Shown: positions 16,416 to 24,316 of the stretch, piece after piece
How the letters are laid out: each line of letters begins with the position of its first letter
Position numbering within the stretch: the stretch's first letter is position 1
NCBI RefSeq assembly: GCF_000184685.1
Contig: NC_014830.1
Span: 3,534,001 to 3,598,000, forward strand
Source: Intrasporangium calvum DSM 43043
GTDB lineage: Bacteria; Actinomycetota; Actinomycetes; Actinomycetales; Dermatophilaceae
Reading direction: 5' to 3'
Length of the DNA stretch: 64,000 nucleotides
Notes under the pieces: generated by a model
Seen by the model: only the letters and a program-made list of their open reading frames with translations
Databases searched by the model: none
Told to the model about the DNA's origin: nothing
Translations under genes and position numbers: made by a program

Positions 16416-17593
16416 GCGGCTTTCTCTCCTTCGTAGAGGTCGATGACCGATGCGCCGGCGCGGAGCCTCTCGAGGCGCTCCTGGGCTCCGGGCACGTCGA
16501 GCCACCGGGGACGTACCCAGGCGGGACTGAGCACCTCTCGCTCGAGCAGCTCCTGGACGAGCGGGATGTGGTCCAACGCAAGCTTGCCCACGAAGAGCGG
16601 CTCGAGGGAGCCGCCCTCCGCGAGCATCTCGAGGATCCGCGAGATCCCCCGGAGGTAGATCGCGTCCTTGACGTTGCCGCCGCCGACGACGACCCGGGTG
16701 GTGATGTTCCACGCGGTCCTCGTCGGGATGCTGTGGTCGGTGCGCAGCGACTCGAAGATGTCGAGGAACCCGGCGCCCTCGAGGAGCCTGCCGACAGCGA
16801 CGACGCGCCCGGCGAGCACCCGGAGCCGGCGTGGGTCCAGCCCGCCGGTGAGGTACTCGGCGAGCACGGCCAGCCCCTCCTGGGTCTCGTCATAACCCGG
16901 CAGCCCGATGGTCAGCAGCTGCAGCGGCTGCTTGGCACCGTTCTGGTAGGTGACGACGTGCGTCCCGATCTCGTGGTGGAGCAGGGGCTCGACCCGATCC
17001 GACCGGAAGGTCGCGGACTCGGGGATGAGCAGGCGACCGAACGACACCATCAGCTCCCCGACGTCGGCGCGCACGTCCATGGCCGTGGGGAAGTCCGCGT
17101 GGACCTCGCGGTACCGCGCGAACTCCGTCTTCGCAGCGTCCGCGAACGCGCCGGCCGTGACGCTCTGGGAGCTCGGAGCCTGGGGCGGGATCATCTCGAG
17201 GAGGTCCTCCGCAGCCCGAGCCAGGGACGGTGCGACGCCGCCGTAGAGCTGGAGCGACCCGTAGAGGAAGCGCGAGGTGTCCCGGTCCTCGAGAGCCGTG
17301 ACCTGCCGGGCGATCTCGTCGCGTTTCGCCCGGAACAAGGTGTGCAGAGCAGGGTCCTCCACGGTCTCGATCTCGAGGTTGTAGAGGTCGCGTCGCACGA
17401 GGTCCGGGTCGAACTCCAACGGCCTCAGGCGCAGCGTCGGCGCGGTCCCGAAGTCGCTGCGCTCGAAGTCGGTCCACGCCTCGGCCGCGTTGACCGGCGT
17501 GAGGTTGAGCAAGAGGTCCAGCTCGCGCTCGATCTCGGTCAGCCGGGCGTCGACCTCGAGGACGGGGGCAAGCTGCTCCGTGGTGGACGTCAT
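16412..17593 (-). CDS. DUF1704 metallopeptidase-like protein (QEGLA motif)
   Basis: A 393-residue protein of the DUF1704 family, annotated in databases as flavohemoglobin expression-modulating QEGLA protein. The zinc-site HEIGTH is at residues 207-212 and QEGLA at 238-242, separated by a helix as in gluzincin-like peptidases. The eukaryotic relatives (MATCAP/KIAA0895) are tyrosine carboxypeptidases that trim tubulin. Here it directly precedes an ATP-grasp ligase, with a four-base overlap. A write/erase cycle on a protein or peptide tail is plausible, but this is inference. I start it at the ATG at 17593; the longer open frame upstream is the antisense of the GH13 gene. Confidence 0.85.
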   Translation of the reverse strand: MTSTTEQLAPVLEVDARLTEIERELDLLLNLTPVNAAEAWTDFERSDFGTAPTLRLRPLEFDPDLVRRDLYNLEIETVEDPALHTLFRAKRDEIARQVTALEDRDTSRFLYGSLQLYGGVAPSLARAAEDLLEMIPPQAPSSQSVTAGAFADAAKTEFARYREVHADFPTAMDVRADVGELMVSFGRLLIPESATFRSDRVEPLLHHEIGTHVVTYQNGAKQPLQLLTIGLPGYDETQEGLAVLAEYLTGGLDPRRLRVLAGRVVAVGRLLEGAGFLDIFESLRTDHSIPTRTAWNITTRVVVGGGNVKDAIYLRGISRILEMLAEGGSLEPLFVGKLALDHIPLVQELLEREVLSPAWVRPRWLDVPGAQERLERLRAGASVIDLYEGEKAA

Positions 17594-17678
17594 TCGAGAG
17601 ACGTACCCAGCCACCTTCCCGAACCACGCCTCGACGCTCCCCAGCCGGTGCGGGAGGCGCCCACGTGGGTTGAGCGCC

Positions 17679-17699
17679 GTCGAGTGTGCACTTCGTGCC
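17679..17699 (+). repeat. Single arm of the CGAGTGTGCA/TTCGTG family
   Basis: One arm (GTCGAGTGTGCACTTCGTGC) without a close partner, in the region between the divergent DUF1704 and GH13 genes. Confidence 0.75.
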
Positions 17700-17757
17700 G
17701 TCCCCATCGACGAGAGGGAGGGCGAGCGCGCGGGCACGTGCCAACGGGAGCGAGCCC

Positions 17758-17767
17758 AGCGGCATAC
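17758..17767 (-). repeat. Dispersed motif GTATGCCGCT, upstream of GH13 gene
   Basis: Exact core with the minus-strand extension GGGCTCGCTCCC. It lies 49 bases upstream of the GTG start. Confidence 0.9.
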
Positions 17768-17815
17768 GGGGATAGGCTCGACGCGACTCAACCACAGCGC
17801 AGCCGAGGAGAACTC

Positions 17816-19552
17816 GTGAGCGAGCCCCGCACCATGGGAGTCGGCTCCATCCCGCTCGAGGGCCGCACCGCGTTCAGAGTCTGGGCGCCCCACGCCGAGT
17901 CCGTCGCGGTCGCGGGCAGCTTCAACGCCTGGTCGCCCGACCGGCACCGGCTCGAGCGCGAGGACGCCGGCCACTGGTACGGCGAGGTCGAGGGCGCGGG
18001 GCCGGGGGACGAGTACAAGTACGTCATCACGACCAACGGCGAGCAGCTCCATCGCGTCGACCCCCGCGCCCGCGAGGTCACCAACTCCGTCGGCAACGGG
18101 GTCATCTACGACCGCGACGCCTTCGACTGGCACGGCGACTCGTTCGCCACGCCGGACCACCACGAGCTCGTCATCTACGAGACCCACATCGGGTCGTTCG
18201 TCGCACAGGAGGGGGACCCCGGCGACATCGCGACGATGGCGAGCCGCCTCGGCTACCTCAAGAGCCTGGGGATCAACGCGATCGAGCTCATGCCCGTCGC
18301 CGAGTTCGCCGGCGACTACTCGTGGGGCTACAACCCCGCGCATCCGTTCGCCGTCGAGTCGACCTATGGCGGCCCCGACCGGCTCAAGGCCTTCGTGCGG
18401 GAGGCGCACCAGCACGGCATCGCGGTGATCCTCGACGTCGTCCTCAACCACTTCGGCCCGAGCGACCTGTCGCTGTGGCAGTTCGACGGCGCGTCCGACA
18501 ACGGCAAGGGCGGCATCTACTTCTACCAGGACGACCGCTCGCACACCCCGTGGGGCGACACGCGCCCCGACTACGGTCGTGAGGAGGTCCGGCAGTACTG
18601 CCGCGACAACGCGCTCATGTGGATCGAGGAGTTCCACATGGACGGGCTCCGCTTCGATGCCACCCTCTACATCCGGACGGTGAGCGGCGTCGGCACCGAC
18701 ATCCCCGAGGGCTGGGCGCTGATGCGCGACATCAACCTGAGCATCCGGCAGGAGCTGCCGAGCAAGCTCCTCATCGCCGAGGACCTGCAGAACGACCCCG
18801 CCCTCACCTCGCTCGACGGCGCGGCGTTCAACGCGCAGTGGGACGCCGGCTTCGTGCACACCCTGCGCGCCCTGGTCACCACACCGGACGACGCGGCCCG
18901 GTCGATGCACGACCTCGCCGGCGTCGTCGCGCCGCGCGGCAACCCGTGGGAGCGCGTCATCTACTCGGAGAGCCACGACGAGGTGGCCAACGGCAAGTTC
19001 CGGGTGCCGCACGAGATCGACCCCGCCGACCCGTCCGGGTGGCCCGCGCAGAAGCGCGCCACCCTCGCCACGGCCATCGCCCTGACCAGCGCCGGGATCC
19101 CGATGCTCTTCCAGGGGCAGGAGTTCCTCGAGGACGAGTGGTTCCGGGACACCGTGCCGCTGGACTGGGAGCGCGCCGAGTCGTTCCGGGACATCGTGCG
19201 GCTCGTCCGGGACCTCGTCTCGCTCCGGCGCAACCTGACCGGCACCACGGCGGGGCTCACCGGACCACACACCGACGTGACCCTGGTGGACGACGTGGCC
19301 AAGACGATGGCCTGGGTGCGCTCGACCGACACCGAGTCGGCGTGTGTGGTGGTCAACGCGAGTGCCGAGCCGCGCGAGGTCACCGTCGGCCTCCCCCAAC
19401 CCGGCCGGTGGGCGGTCCGCTTCAACTCCGACGCCGCGACGTACAGCGCCCTCTTCGGCGGCCACTCGACGCTCGACGTCGATGCCGGCGAGCCGGCCGT
19501 CGCGACGCTCTCCGTCGGCCCCTACACGCTCGTCGTGCTCAGTCCGGCGTAG
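17816..19552 (+). CDS. GH13 alpha-glucan enzyme with CBM48, branching-enzyme/TreZ-like
   Basis: A 578-residue glycoside hydrolase family 13 protein. Residues 1-100 form a CBM48/E-set domain (FRVWAPHAESVAVAGSFNAW), then a TIM barrel with the catalytic Asp in GLRFDAT, Glu in LIAEDLQ and the second Asp in YSESHDE, then a C-terminal beta domain. GTG start seven bases after AGGAG. The domain order fits glycogen-branching or malto-oligosyltrehalose trehalohydrolase-type enzymes. No other glycogen or trehalose gene is nearby, so the exact reaction is open. Confidence 0.85.
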   Translation: MSEPRTMGVGSIPLEGRTAFRVWAPHAESVAVAGSFNAWSPDRHRLEREDAGHWYGEVEGAGPGDEYKYVITTNGEQLHRVDPRAREVTNSVGNGVIYDRDAFDWHGDSFATPDHHELVIYETHIGSFVAQEGDPGDIATMASRLGYLKSLGINAIELMPVAEFAGDYSWGYNPAHPFAVESTYGGPDRLKAFVREAHQHGIAVILDVVLNHFGPSDLSLWQFDGASDNGKGGIYFYQDDRSHTPWGDTRPDYGREEVRQYCRDNALMWIEEFHMDGLRFDATLYIRTVSGVGTDIPEGWALMRDINLSIRQELPSKLLIAEDLQNDPALTSLDGAAFNAQWDAGFVHTLRALVTTPDDAARSMHDLAGVVAPRGNPWERVIYSESHDEVANGKFRVPHEIDPADPSGWPAQKRATLATAIALTSAGIPMLFQGQEFLEDEWFRDTVPLDWERAESFRDIVRLVRDLVSLRRNLTGTTAGLTGPHTDVTLVDDVAKTMAWVRSTDTESACVVVNASAEPREVTVGLPQPGRWAVRFNSDAATYSALFGGHSTLDVDAGEPAVATLSVGPYTLVVLSPA

Positions 19553-19553
19553 C

Positions 19554-20822
19554 TCAGCGGAGCGGGTTGAACGGGCGCAGCTCGGCCGGCACCGTTCCGG
19601 TCACCATCTGCTCGGCGAGCAGCCGACCGGTCACCGGCCCGAGAGTGATCCCCCACATGCCGTGACCGCCCGCGACGAAGACCCGCGGCGACCGGGTCGC
19701 GCCGATGAGCGGCAGTCCGTCGACGGTGCACGGCCGCGAGCCGACCCACTCGTCCTGCCGGTGGTCGAGGTCCGCACCGCGGAGCAGGGGCCGGGCGGCC
19801 TCGACGATCGCCCGGATGCGCCGCCCGTCGAGGGCGGCCTCCGGCCGGCGGAACTCCATCATGCCGGCGACGCGCAGCCGGTCGCCGACCGGGGTGCAGG
19901 CGACCCGAGCGGCGGGGAAGTAGACCGGCCCGTTGGGCAGGTCCTCGACCTCGACGGAGAAGGAGTACCCGCGCCCGGCCTGGACGACGCGCCTGACCCC
20001 GAGGTCACGGGCGAGCGCCCCGAGCCAGGCGCCGGTCGCGACGACGACGTGGTCGAAGGTCTCCGCGGCCCCCGTGGACGTCTCCACGACGACGGCCGTC
20101 CCGACGTCGCGGAGCGAGGTCACCGCCCCACCGGTGACGATCTTGCCGCCCCGCGCGATGACGGAGTCCGCGAGCGCGGCCACGTAGGCGCCGGGGTCGA
20201 CGAACCGCTGCCCGTGCAGCACGATCGCGGCGCCGATGGCGTCCGAGAGCGCCGGCTCGATCGCGCGTGCCTCGTCACCGGTGAGGACGTCGAAGGTGAT
20301 GTCGCCGCCCTGGGCGCGGATGTGCTCGATCTCCTCGAGGAGCGTCGTGCGCTCGCCCGCCGTCCGGTACGCCGCAGTGAAGGGCCTCGCCTCGTGGGTC
20401 TCGGCGTCGACCCCGCCCTCCCGCAGCAGGTCGAAACTCGCGAGCGACAGGTCGTTGACCGGGACGAGCGAGCCCATCGCCCGCTTCCACGCCGGCATCG
20501 TCGAGTGGCGGGTGAAGCCGGCGACGAACTTGAGGAGGTTCGGGTTGGCGCTCGGCGGGACGTAGACGGGCGAGCTCGGGCTGAGGACCGCGCGCAGCCC
20601 GTACTTGAGGACGGCCGGCTCGGGCAGGGGCGTCGCGATGCCGGGCGTCAGCCAGCCGGCGTTGCCCCACGACGCGCCCGCAGCGACACCGTCGCGGTCG
20701 ATGACGGTGACCTCGACGCCGCGGTCCTGGAGGAACCAGGCCGTCGCGAGGCCGACCATGCCGGCGCCGACCACGGCGACGTGCTCGGGAACGGGGAGTC
20801 CGGAAGGAGTGATCGAAGCCAT
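19554..20822 (-). CDS. FAD-dependent oxidoreductase, D-amino-acid dehydrogenase (DadA-like)
   Basis: A 422-residue DAO-family flavoprotein. The FAD motif VAVVGAGMVGLATAWFL is at the N-terminus and the C-terminal GGHGMWGITLGPVTGRLLAE completes the FAD site. It resembles the DadA small subunit, which oxidatively deaminates D-amino acids at the membrane. The ATG at 20822 follows GGGAG. It is convergent with the GH13 gene (one base between stops) and divergent from a PucR/CdaR-type regulator that probably controls it. Confidence 0.87.
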   Translation of the reverse strand: MASITPSGLPVPEHVAVVGAGMVGLATAWFLQDRGVEVTVIDRDGVAAGASWGNAGWLTPGIATPLPEPAVLKYGLRAVLSPSSPVYVPPSANPNLLKFVAGFTRHSTMPAWKRAMGSLVPVNDLSLASFDLLREGGVDAETHEARPFTAAYRTAGERTTLLEEIEHIRAQGGDITFDVLTGDEARAIEPALSDAIGAAIVLHGQRFVDPGAYVAALADSVIARGGKIVTGGAVTSLRDVGTAVVVETSTGAAETFDHVVVATGAWLGALARDLGVRRVVQAGRGYSFSVEVEDLPNGPVYFPAARVACTPVGDRLRVAGMMEFRRPEAALDGRRIRAIVEAARPLLRGADLDHRQDEWVGSRPCTVDGLPLIGATRSPRVFVAGGHGMWGITLGPVTGRLLAEQMVTGTVPAELRPFNPLR

Positions 20823-20905
20823 GTCTCCCATGGTTGGGCACGCCGGCTTGCGCCTCATGGTGCTGTGGTCCCAAAGGTGACGCTGGTCGTTGTTTCTCCA
20901 GCACA

Positions 20906-22480
20906 ATGGGCCGTATGCCGCTGAGCTCGCTTCCCGGCCCCCGTGGCCTTCCGCTGGCCGACGTCGTCGGCGCCCTCGGTGGGGGCCTCCTCCGCGTCGC
21001 GGTGACCGCTCCCGGTCCGGAGGTCGACGACGTCACCCTCGCCGAGCCGGCCACGGGGGTCTTCGGCCAGCAGGGCGACCTGCTCCTCGGGGTGGCGATA
21101 GAGACACCGGACGCGGCCGTCGGGCTTCTCGAGGCGGGCGCGGCGGCAGGCAGCGGCGCCGTCGTGCTCCGGCGCAGCGTGGCCCGGGCGCGGGAGGTCC
21201 GCGGTGCGGCCCGTCGCCTCGGCGTCCCGCTCGTCGAGCTGGCCGACCACGCCTCGTGGGCGCATGTCGTCTGGCTGCTCCGCGGGGTCCTCGACCGGGC
21301 TGCGACCGGGGCCGCCGTCCGCACCGACGGTCCGGTCCACGACGACCTCTTCGCGCTCGCCGACGCCTGCGCGGCCCTCGTCGAGGCGCCGGTCACCATC
21401 GAGGACACCCAGTCGCGGGTGCTGGCCTACTCGTCCCGGCAGGGCGTCGTCGACCCGATCCGGGTGTCGACGATCGTCGGTCGCAAGGTGCCCGATGCGG
21501 TGCTCGCGAGCCTGCGGGGGCGCGGGGTGTTCCGGCGCCTCGCGACCTCGAGCGACCCTTTCTTCGTCCCCGCCGACGGCGACCTCAGGCCGCGGCTCGT
21601 CATCCCGGTGCGGGCCGCGAACGAGTGGCTCGGCTCGATCTGGGCCGTCGTCGAGGAGCAGCCGCCGACCGAGACGATCCGGTCGCTGCAGCAGACCGCC
21701 TCGGTCGTCGCCCTGCACCTCCTGCGCCTGCGGTCCCAGACCGACCTCGCGCGCCGCGTGGCCGCCGACCGGCTCCGGACCCTCCTGTCGGGGAACCTCC
21801 ACGACGTCGAGGCGTGGCTGCCGGCACCGCCGTGGCGGGTCGTCGTCCTCGCCGGCGACCCGGCGCTGGACCCGGAGACCCGGCTCGACACGTGGGAGTC
21901 CGCCTGTCGCCGGCACGGGTGGCGCCAGCCGTTGCTCGCGCTGCTCGACGACGAGGTGCTCGGGCTGGTCCGGGACGAGCCGGACGACGACTCCGCCGGA
22001 TCCTGGCCGTGGCTGGCCGGCGTGTCCCGGGACCTCCTGGCGACCCGCCCCCACGTCCGGCTGTCCGCCGGGAGCGCGGTGCGCCGCCTGCCGCAGCTGA
22101 CCCGGTCACGTCAGGAGGCCCTCGAGGTGCACCGCCTCGCCGTGGCCGACCGACTGCCCTCGAGGGCCACGGCCATCGAGGACGCCTGGGCCGAGGTGAC
22201 GTGCGAACGAGCCGTGGGTGACCTCCGGACCGCCCTCTCGCACAGTCCGGTCGCGGCGCTGCACGTCCATGACATGGAGCACGGCACCGCCTACTGCGCA
22301 ACGGTAACGGCCTGGCTCGACCACCCCGGCGACCCGCGCGCGGCCGCAGCTCGGGTCCACGTGCACCCCAACACGCTGCGCTACCGGATCAAGCACGTCG
22401 CGGACGTCGTCGACCTGGACCTCGCCGACCCGGTGACGCGACTGGCAGCGCGGCTCGAGCTCCGCGCGCTGGGCCACTGA
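20906..22480 (+). CDS. PucR/CdaR-type transcriptional regulator
   Basis: A regulator of about 524 residues. It has an N-terminal PucR-like domain (LPLADVVGALGGGLLRVAVTAPGPEVDDVTLAEP), a central GAF-like region (PVTIEDTQSRVLAYSS) and a C-terminal HTH_30 block (VHPNTLRYRIKHVADVV). The start is uncertain: ATG codons at 20906 and 20915 are both in frame, neither has a good ribosome-binding site, and the second is part of a GTATGCCGCT motif copy. It is divergent from the DadA-like gene and probably regulates amino-acid breakdown. Confidence 0.85.
   Translation: MGRMPLSSLPGPRGLPLADVVGALGGGLLRVAVTAPGPEVDDVTLAEPATGVFGQQGDLLLGVAIETPDAAVGLLEAGAAAGSGAVVLRRSVARAREVRGAARRLGVPLVELADHASWAHVVWLLRGVLDRAATGAAVRTDGPVHDDLFALADACAALVEAPVTIEDTQSRVLAYSSRQGVVDPIRVSTIVGRKVPDAVLASLRGRGVFRRLATSSDPFFVPADGDLRPRLVIPVRAANEWLGSIWAVVEEQPPTETIRSLQQTASVVALHLLRLRSQTDLARRVAADRLRTLLSGNLHDVEAWLPAPPWRVVVLAGDPALDPETRLDTWESACRRHGWRQPLLALLDDEVLGLVRDEPDDDSAGSWPWLAGVSRDLLATRPHVRLSAGSAVRRLPQLTRSRQEALEVHRLAVADRLPSRATAIEDAWAEVTCERAVGDLRTALSHSPVAALHVHDMEHGTAYCATVTAWLDHPGDPRAAAARVHVHPNTLRYRIKHVADVVDLDLADPVTRLAARLELRALGH
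20913..20922 (+). repeat. Dispersed motif GTATGCCGCT at a start codon
   Basis: Exact core plus GAGCTCGCTTCCC. The ATG inside the core is a possible start codon of the regulator and encodes MPLSSLP. Confidence 0.9.
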
Positions 22481-22500
22481 CCGGTCGCTACCGTGGGTCC

Positions 22501-22989
22501 GTGCAGATCGCACCCATGACGGCGGCGCACGGGCCGGCCGTCCTCGACATCTACGCCGCGGGCATCGCGGAGGGCGACGCGACCTTCGAGTCGACCGTGC
22601 CGACGTGGGAGGACTTCGACGCCGCTCGGCTGTCGCTGCACCGGTTCGTCGCCGTGGACGACCTCACAGCCGTGCTCGGGTGGATCGCCGCGTCTCCCGT
22701 GTCCTCCCGGCCTGCCTACGCGGGGGTCGCCGAGCACTCGGTCTACGTCGACCCGCGGGCGCGGGGCCGCCACGTCGGACGGGCCCTCCTGGACGCCCTG
22801 ATCACCTCGACGGAGGCGGCCGGCATCTGGACCGTCCAGTCCGGGATCTTCCCCGAGAACGTGGCCAGTCTGGCCCTGCACCGCCGAGCCGGCTTCCGGG
22901 AGGTCGGGGTGCGGGAGCGGATCGGTCGACAGGACGGCCGGTGGCGAGACGTCGTGCTCCTCGAGCGCCGATCGCCCCACGTGCTCTGA
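22501..22989 (+). CDS. GNAT N-acetyltransferase, phosphinothricin-acetyltransferase-like
   Basis: A 162-residue GNAT-fold acetyltransferase. The segment YAGVAEHSVYVDPRARGRHVGRALLDALI contains the acetyl-CoA pyrophosphate loop (RGRHVGRAL), and IFPENVASLALHRRAGFREVG is the typical C-terminal block of the PAT/Bar subfamily, which acetylates small amines. GTG start 20 bases after the regulator stop, so possibly co-transcribed with it. The substrate is unknown. Confidence 0.87.
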   Translation: MQIAPMTAAHGPAVLDIYAAGIAEGDATFESTVPTWEDFDAARLSLHRFVAVDDLTAVLGWIAASPVSSRPAYAGVAEHSVYVDPRARGRHVGRALLDALITSTEAAGIWTVQSGIFPENVASLALHRRAGFREVGVRERIGRQDGRWRDVVLLERRSPHVL

Positions 22990-23021
22990 CGGCACCGTGC
23001 GGCGGTCGAGCCCTGGTCGCC

Positions 23022-23462
23022 TCAGGCCTTGCCCAGGTGGACGGTGCCGTCGGCGTCCACCCGGAAGCCCGGGTTGTACACGAAGTCCCACCGGAAGCCG
23101 TCGGGGTCGGCCACGCAGGCGCTGACCCCGCCCCACTCACGCTCAGCCGGCTCGGAGACCGCGGTGGCCCCGGCAGCCAGCCCAGCGGCATACAGCCTCG
23201 CGACGTGCGCCGGGTCGGTCACGTTGTGCCCGAGCGACACGGGAGGACCGGCCGACCCGTGCGCGACGTCGCCGTACTCGGACGGCATCTGCTCGACGTC
23301 CCACAGGGCGAGCAGCTGCCCTGGTGCCACTTGGACGAACGCGATCTCACCCGGGATCTCGAGGACCTGCCGGAAGCCGAGGCCGTCGACGTAGAAGCGG
23401 CGCGCACGCTCGACGTCACGTACGCCCAGCGTGATGGCCGTCAGGACTGGTGTGGAGGACAT
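23022..23462 (-). CDS. VOC-family (glyoxalase-like) protein
   Basis: A 146-residue vicinal-oxygen-chelate protein with two beta-alpha-beta-beta-beta modules (ITLGVRDVERARRFYVDGLGF and ACVADPDGFRWDFVYNPGF). It is expected to bind a metal and a small molecule, as in bleomycin-resistance or glyoxalase-like proteins. ATG start. A dispersed motif copy encodes part of LYAAGLAAGA. Confidence 0.82.
   Translation of the reverse strand: MSSTPVLTAITLGVRDVERARRFYVDGLGFRQVLEIPGEIAFVQVAPGQLLALWDVEQMPSEYGDVAHGSAGPPVSLGHNVTDPAHVARLYAAGLAAGATAVSEPAEREWGGVSACVADPDGFRWDFVYNPGFRVDADGTVHLGKA
23184..23193 (-). repeat. Dispersed motif GTATGCCGCT, inside VOC gene
   Basis: Exact core with the minus-strand extension GGGCTGGCTG. 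It encodes YAAGLA. Confidence 0.9.
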
Positions 23463-23540
23463 GCGAAAAGGCTAGGACGACCCACCGACAGCCCACCCTG
23501 ACCGCGGAACGTCCCTGCCCCTGTCACCCGTACCGCCCGG

Positions 23541-23729
23541 TCAGTGACCGGCGAGGAGCCCCCGAACCTCGGTCTCGCGATACCGGCGGTGCCCGCCGAG
23601 GGTCCGGATCGAGGTGAGCTTGCCTGCCTTGGCCCAGCGCGTGACCGTCTTCGGGTCGACTCTGAACAGTGCGGCCACCTCTGCCGGCGTCAACAGCTTC
23701 TCCGTCTCGTGCCGATCCTGTGTCGTCAT
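23541..23729 (-). CDS. bldC: BldC-like MerR-type DNA-binding protein
   Basis: A 62-residue winged helix-turn-helix protein almost entirely made of the BldC domain. The core LLTPAEVAALFRVDPKTVTR, followed by WAKAGKLTSIRTLGGHRRYR, is essentially the Streptomyces BldC sequence. BldC binds DNA as head-to-tail oligomers on direct repeats and controls development or housekeeping genes in Actinobacteria. I choose the ATG at 23729 because GGTGGGG lies eight bases upstream; ATG 23735 and a longer frame to 23768 are alternatives. The neighbours purM, purF and DUF3073 match the conserved Streptomyces bldC region as I remember it. Confidence 0.93.
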   Translation of the reverse strand: MTTQDRHETEKLLTPAEVAALFRVDPKTVTRWAKAGKLTSIRTLGGHRRYRETEVRGLLAGH

Positions 23730-24046
23730 GGTCATTTCCCCACCACCCTGTCGCTCGAGCGGCGACACCGCATGGCCCGGAAAGGGCTCATTGGAGTCAG
23801 GTTAGGCCGATCGGCTCGTTGGCGGGAGCTGATTCGCAAAACCACATTCCCACCCATTCCACCCGTCCTTCGGGCCGCCGCGGCCGGTGGCCCGCGCGCG
23901 CCAGTGACGCAGGATTGGCTCCGCTCATGTAGCGTTAGCACCACGAGTACACACACATTCCCGGGGCCGCTACGCGGACGACGGAGAGCTTGAGGGCCCT
24001 TCGCCGAGCGATGCCGTCCCGGCACGACGCACGAGGGGGTCACGCC
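23730..24046. promoter_or_regulatory. 317-bp divergent intergenic region between bldC and DUF3073
   Basis: The region must hold promoters for both genes. AT-richer stretches lie at 23795-23870 and 23910-23965. I cannot assign convincing -35/-10 pairs or an operator. No gene is supported within it. Confidence 0.5.
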
Positions 24047-24241
24047 ATGGGGCGCGGCCGAGCCAAAGCCAAGCAGACCAAGGTCGCACGGCAGCTCAAG
24101 TACTACACGCCAGACACGGACTTGAGCGCGCTCGAGCGAGAGCTGCACCGCGAGTCATCAAGTCCGAGCCGTGACGAAACGCCACGGCTCGACGACGATG
24201 ACTACGACGAATACGGAAAGTGGGCCTCGGGCGAGCGCTGA
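24047..24241 (+). CDS. DUF3073 small actinobacterial protein
   Basis: A 64-residue highly charged protein opening with GRGRAKAKQTKVARQLKY, diagnostic of DUF3073. The N-terminal half is very basic; the C-terminal half is acidic (LDDDDYDEYGKWA). The ATG at 24047 follows GAGGGGG. The function of the family is unknown; such proteins are found beside purM across Actinobacteria (Rv0810c in M. tuberculosis is one as I recall), as here. Confidence 0.9.
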   Translation: MGRGRAKAKQTKVARQLKYYTPDTDLSALERELHRESSSPSRDETPRLDDDDYDEYGKWASGER

Positions 24242-24316
24242 GCTCGACCCCTCCACTTCCGGCCACACCTCGTGTGTCGGGTGCTCAACCGCCCGGCCGC
24301 GATGACGGCTGTCCGT

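Noticed and set aside
17594-19465. Extension of the DUF1704 frame upstream to 1017 residues
   Set aside because: The extra 620 residues are antisense to the GH13 gene and end exactly where the DUF1704 homology begins.
23541-23729. Phage or plasmid excisionase
   Set aside because: Short MerR-type HTH proteins can be excisionases, but the near-identity to Streptomyces BldC and the conserved purM/DUF3073 neighbourhood argue for BldC.
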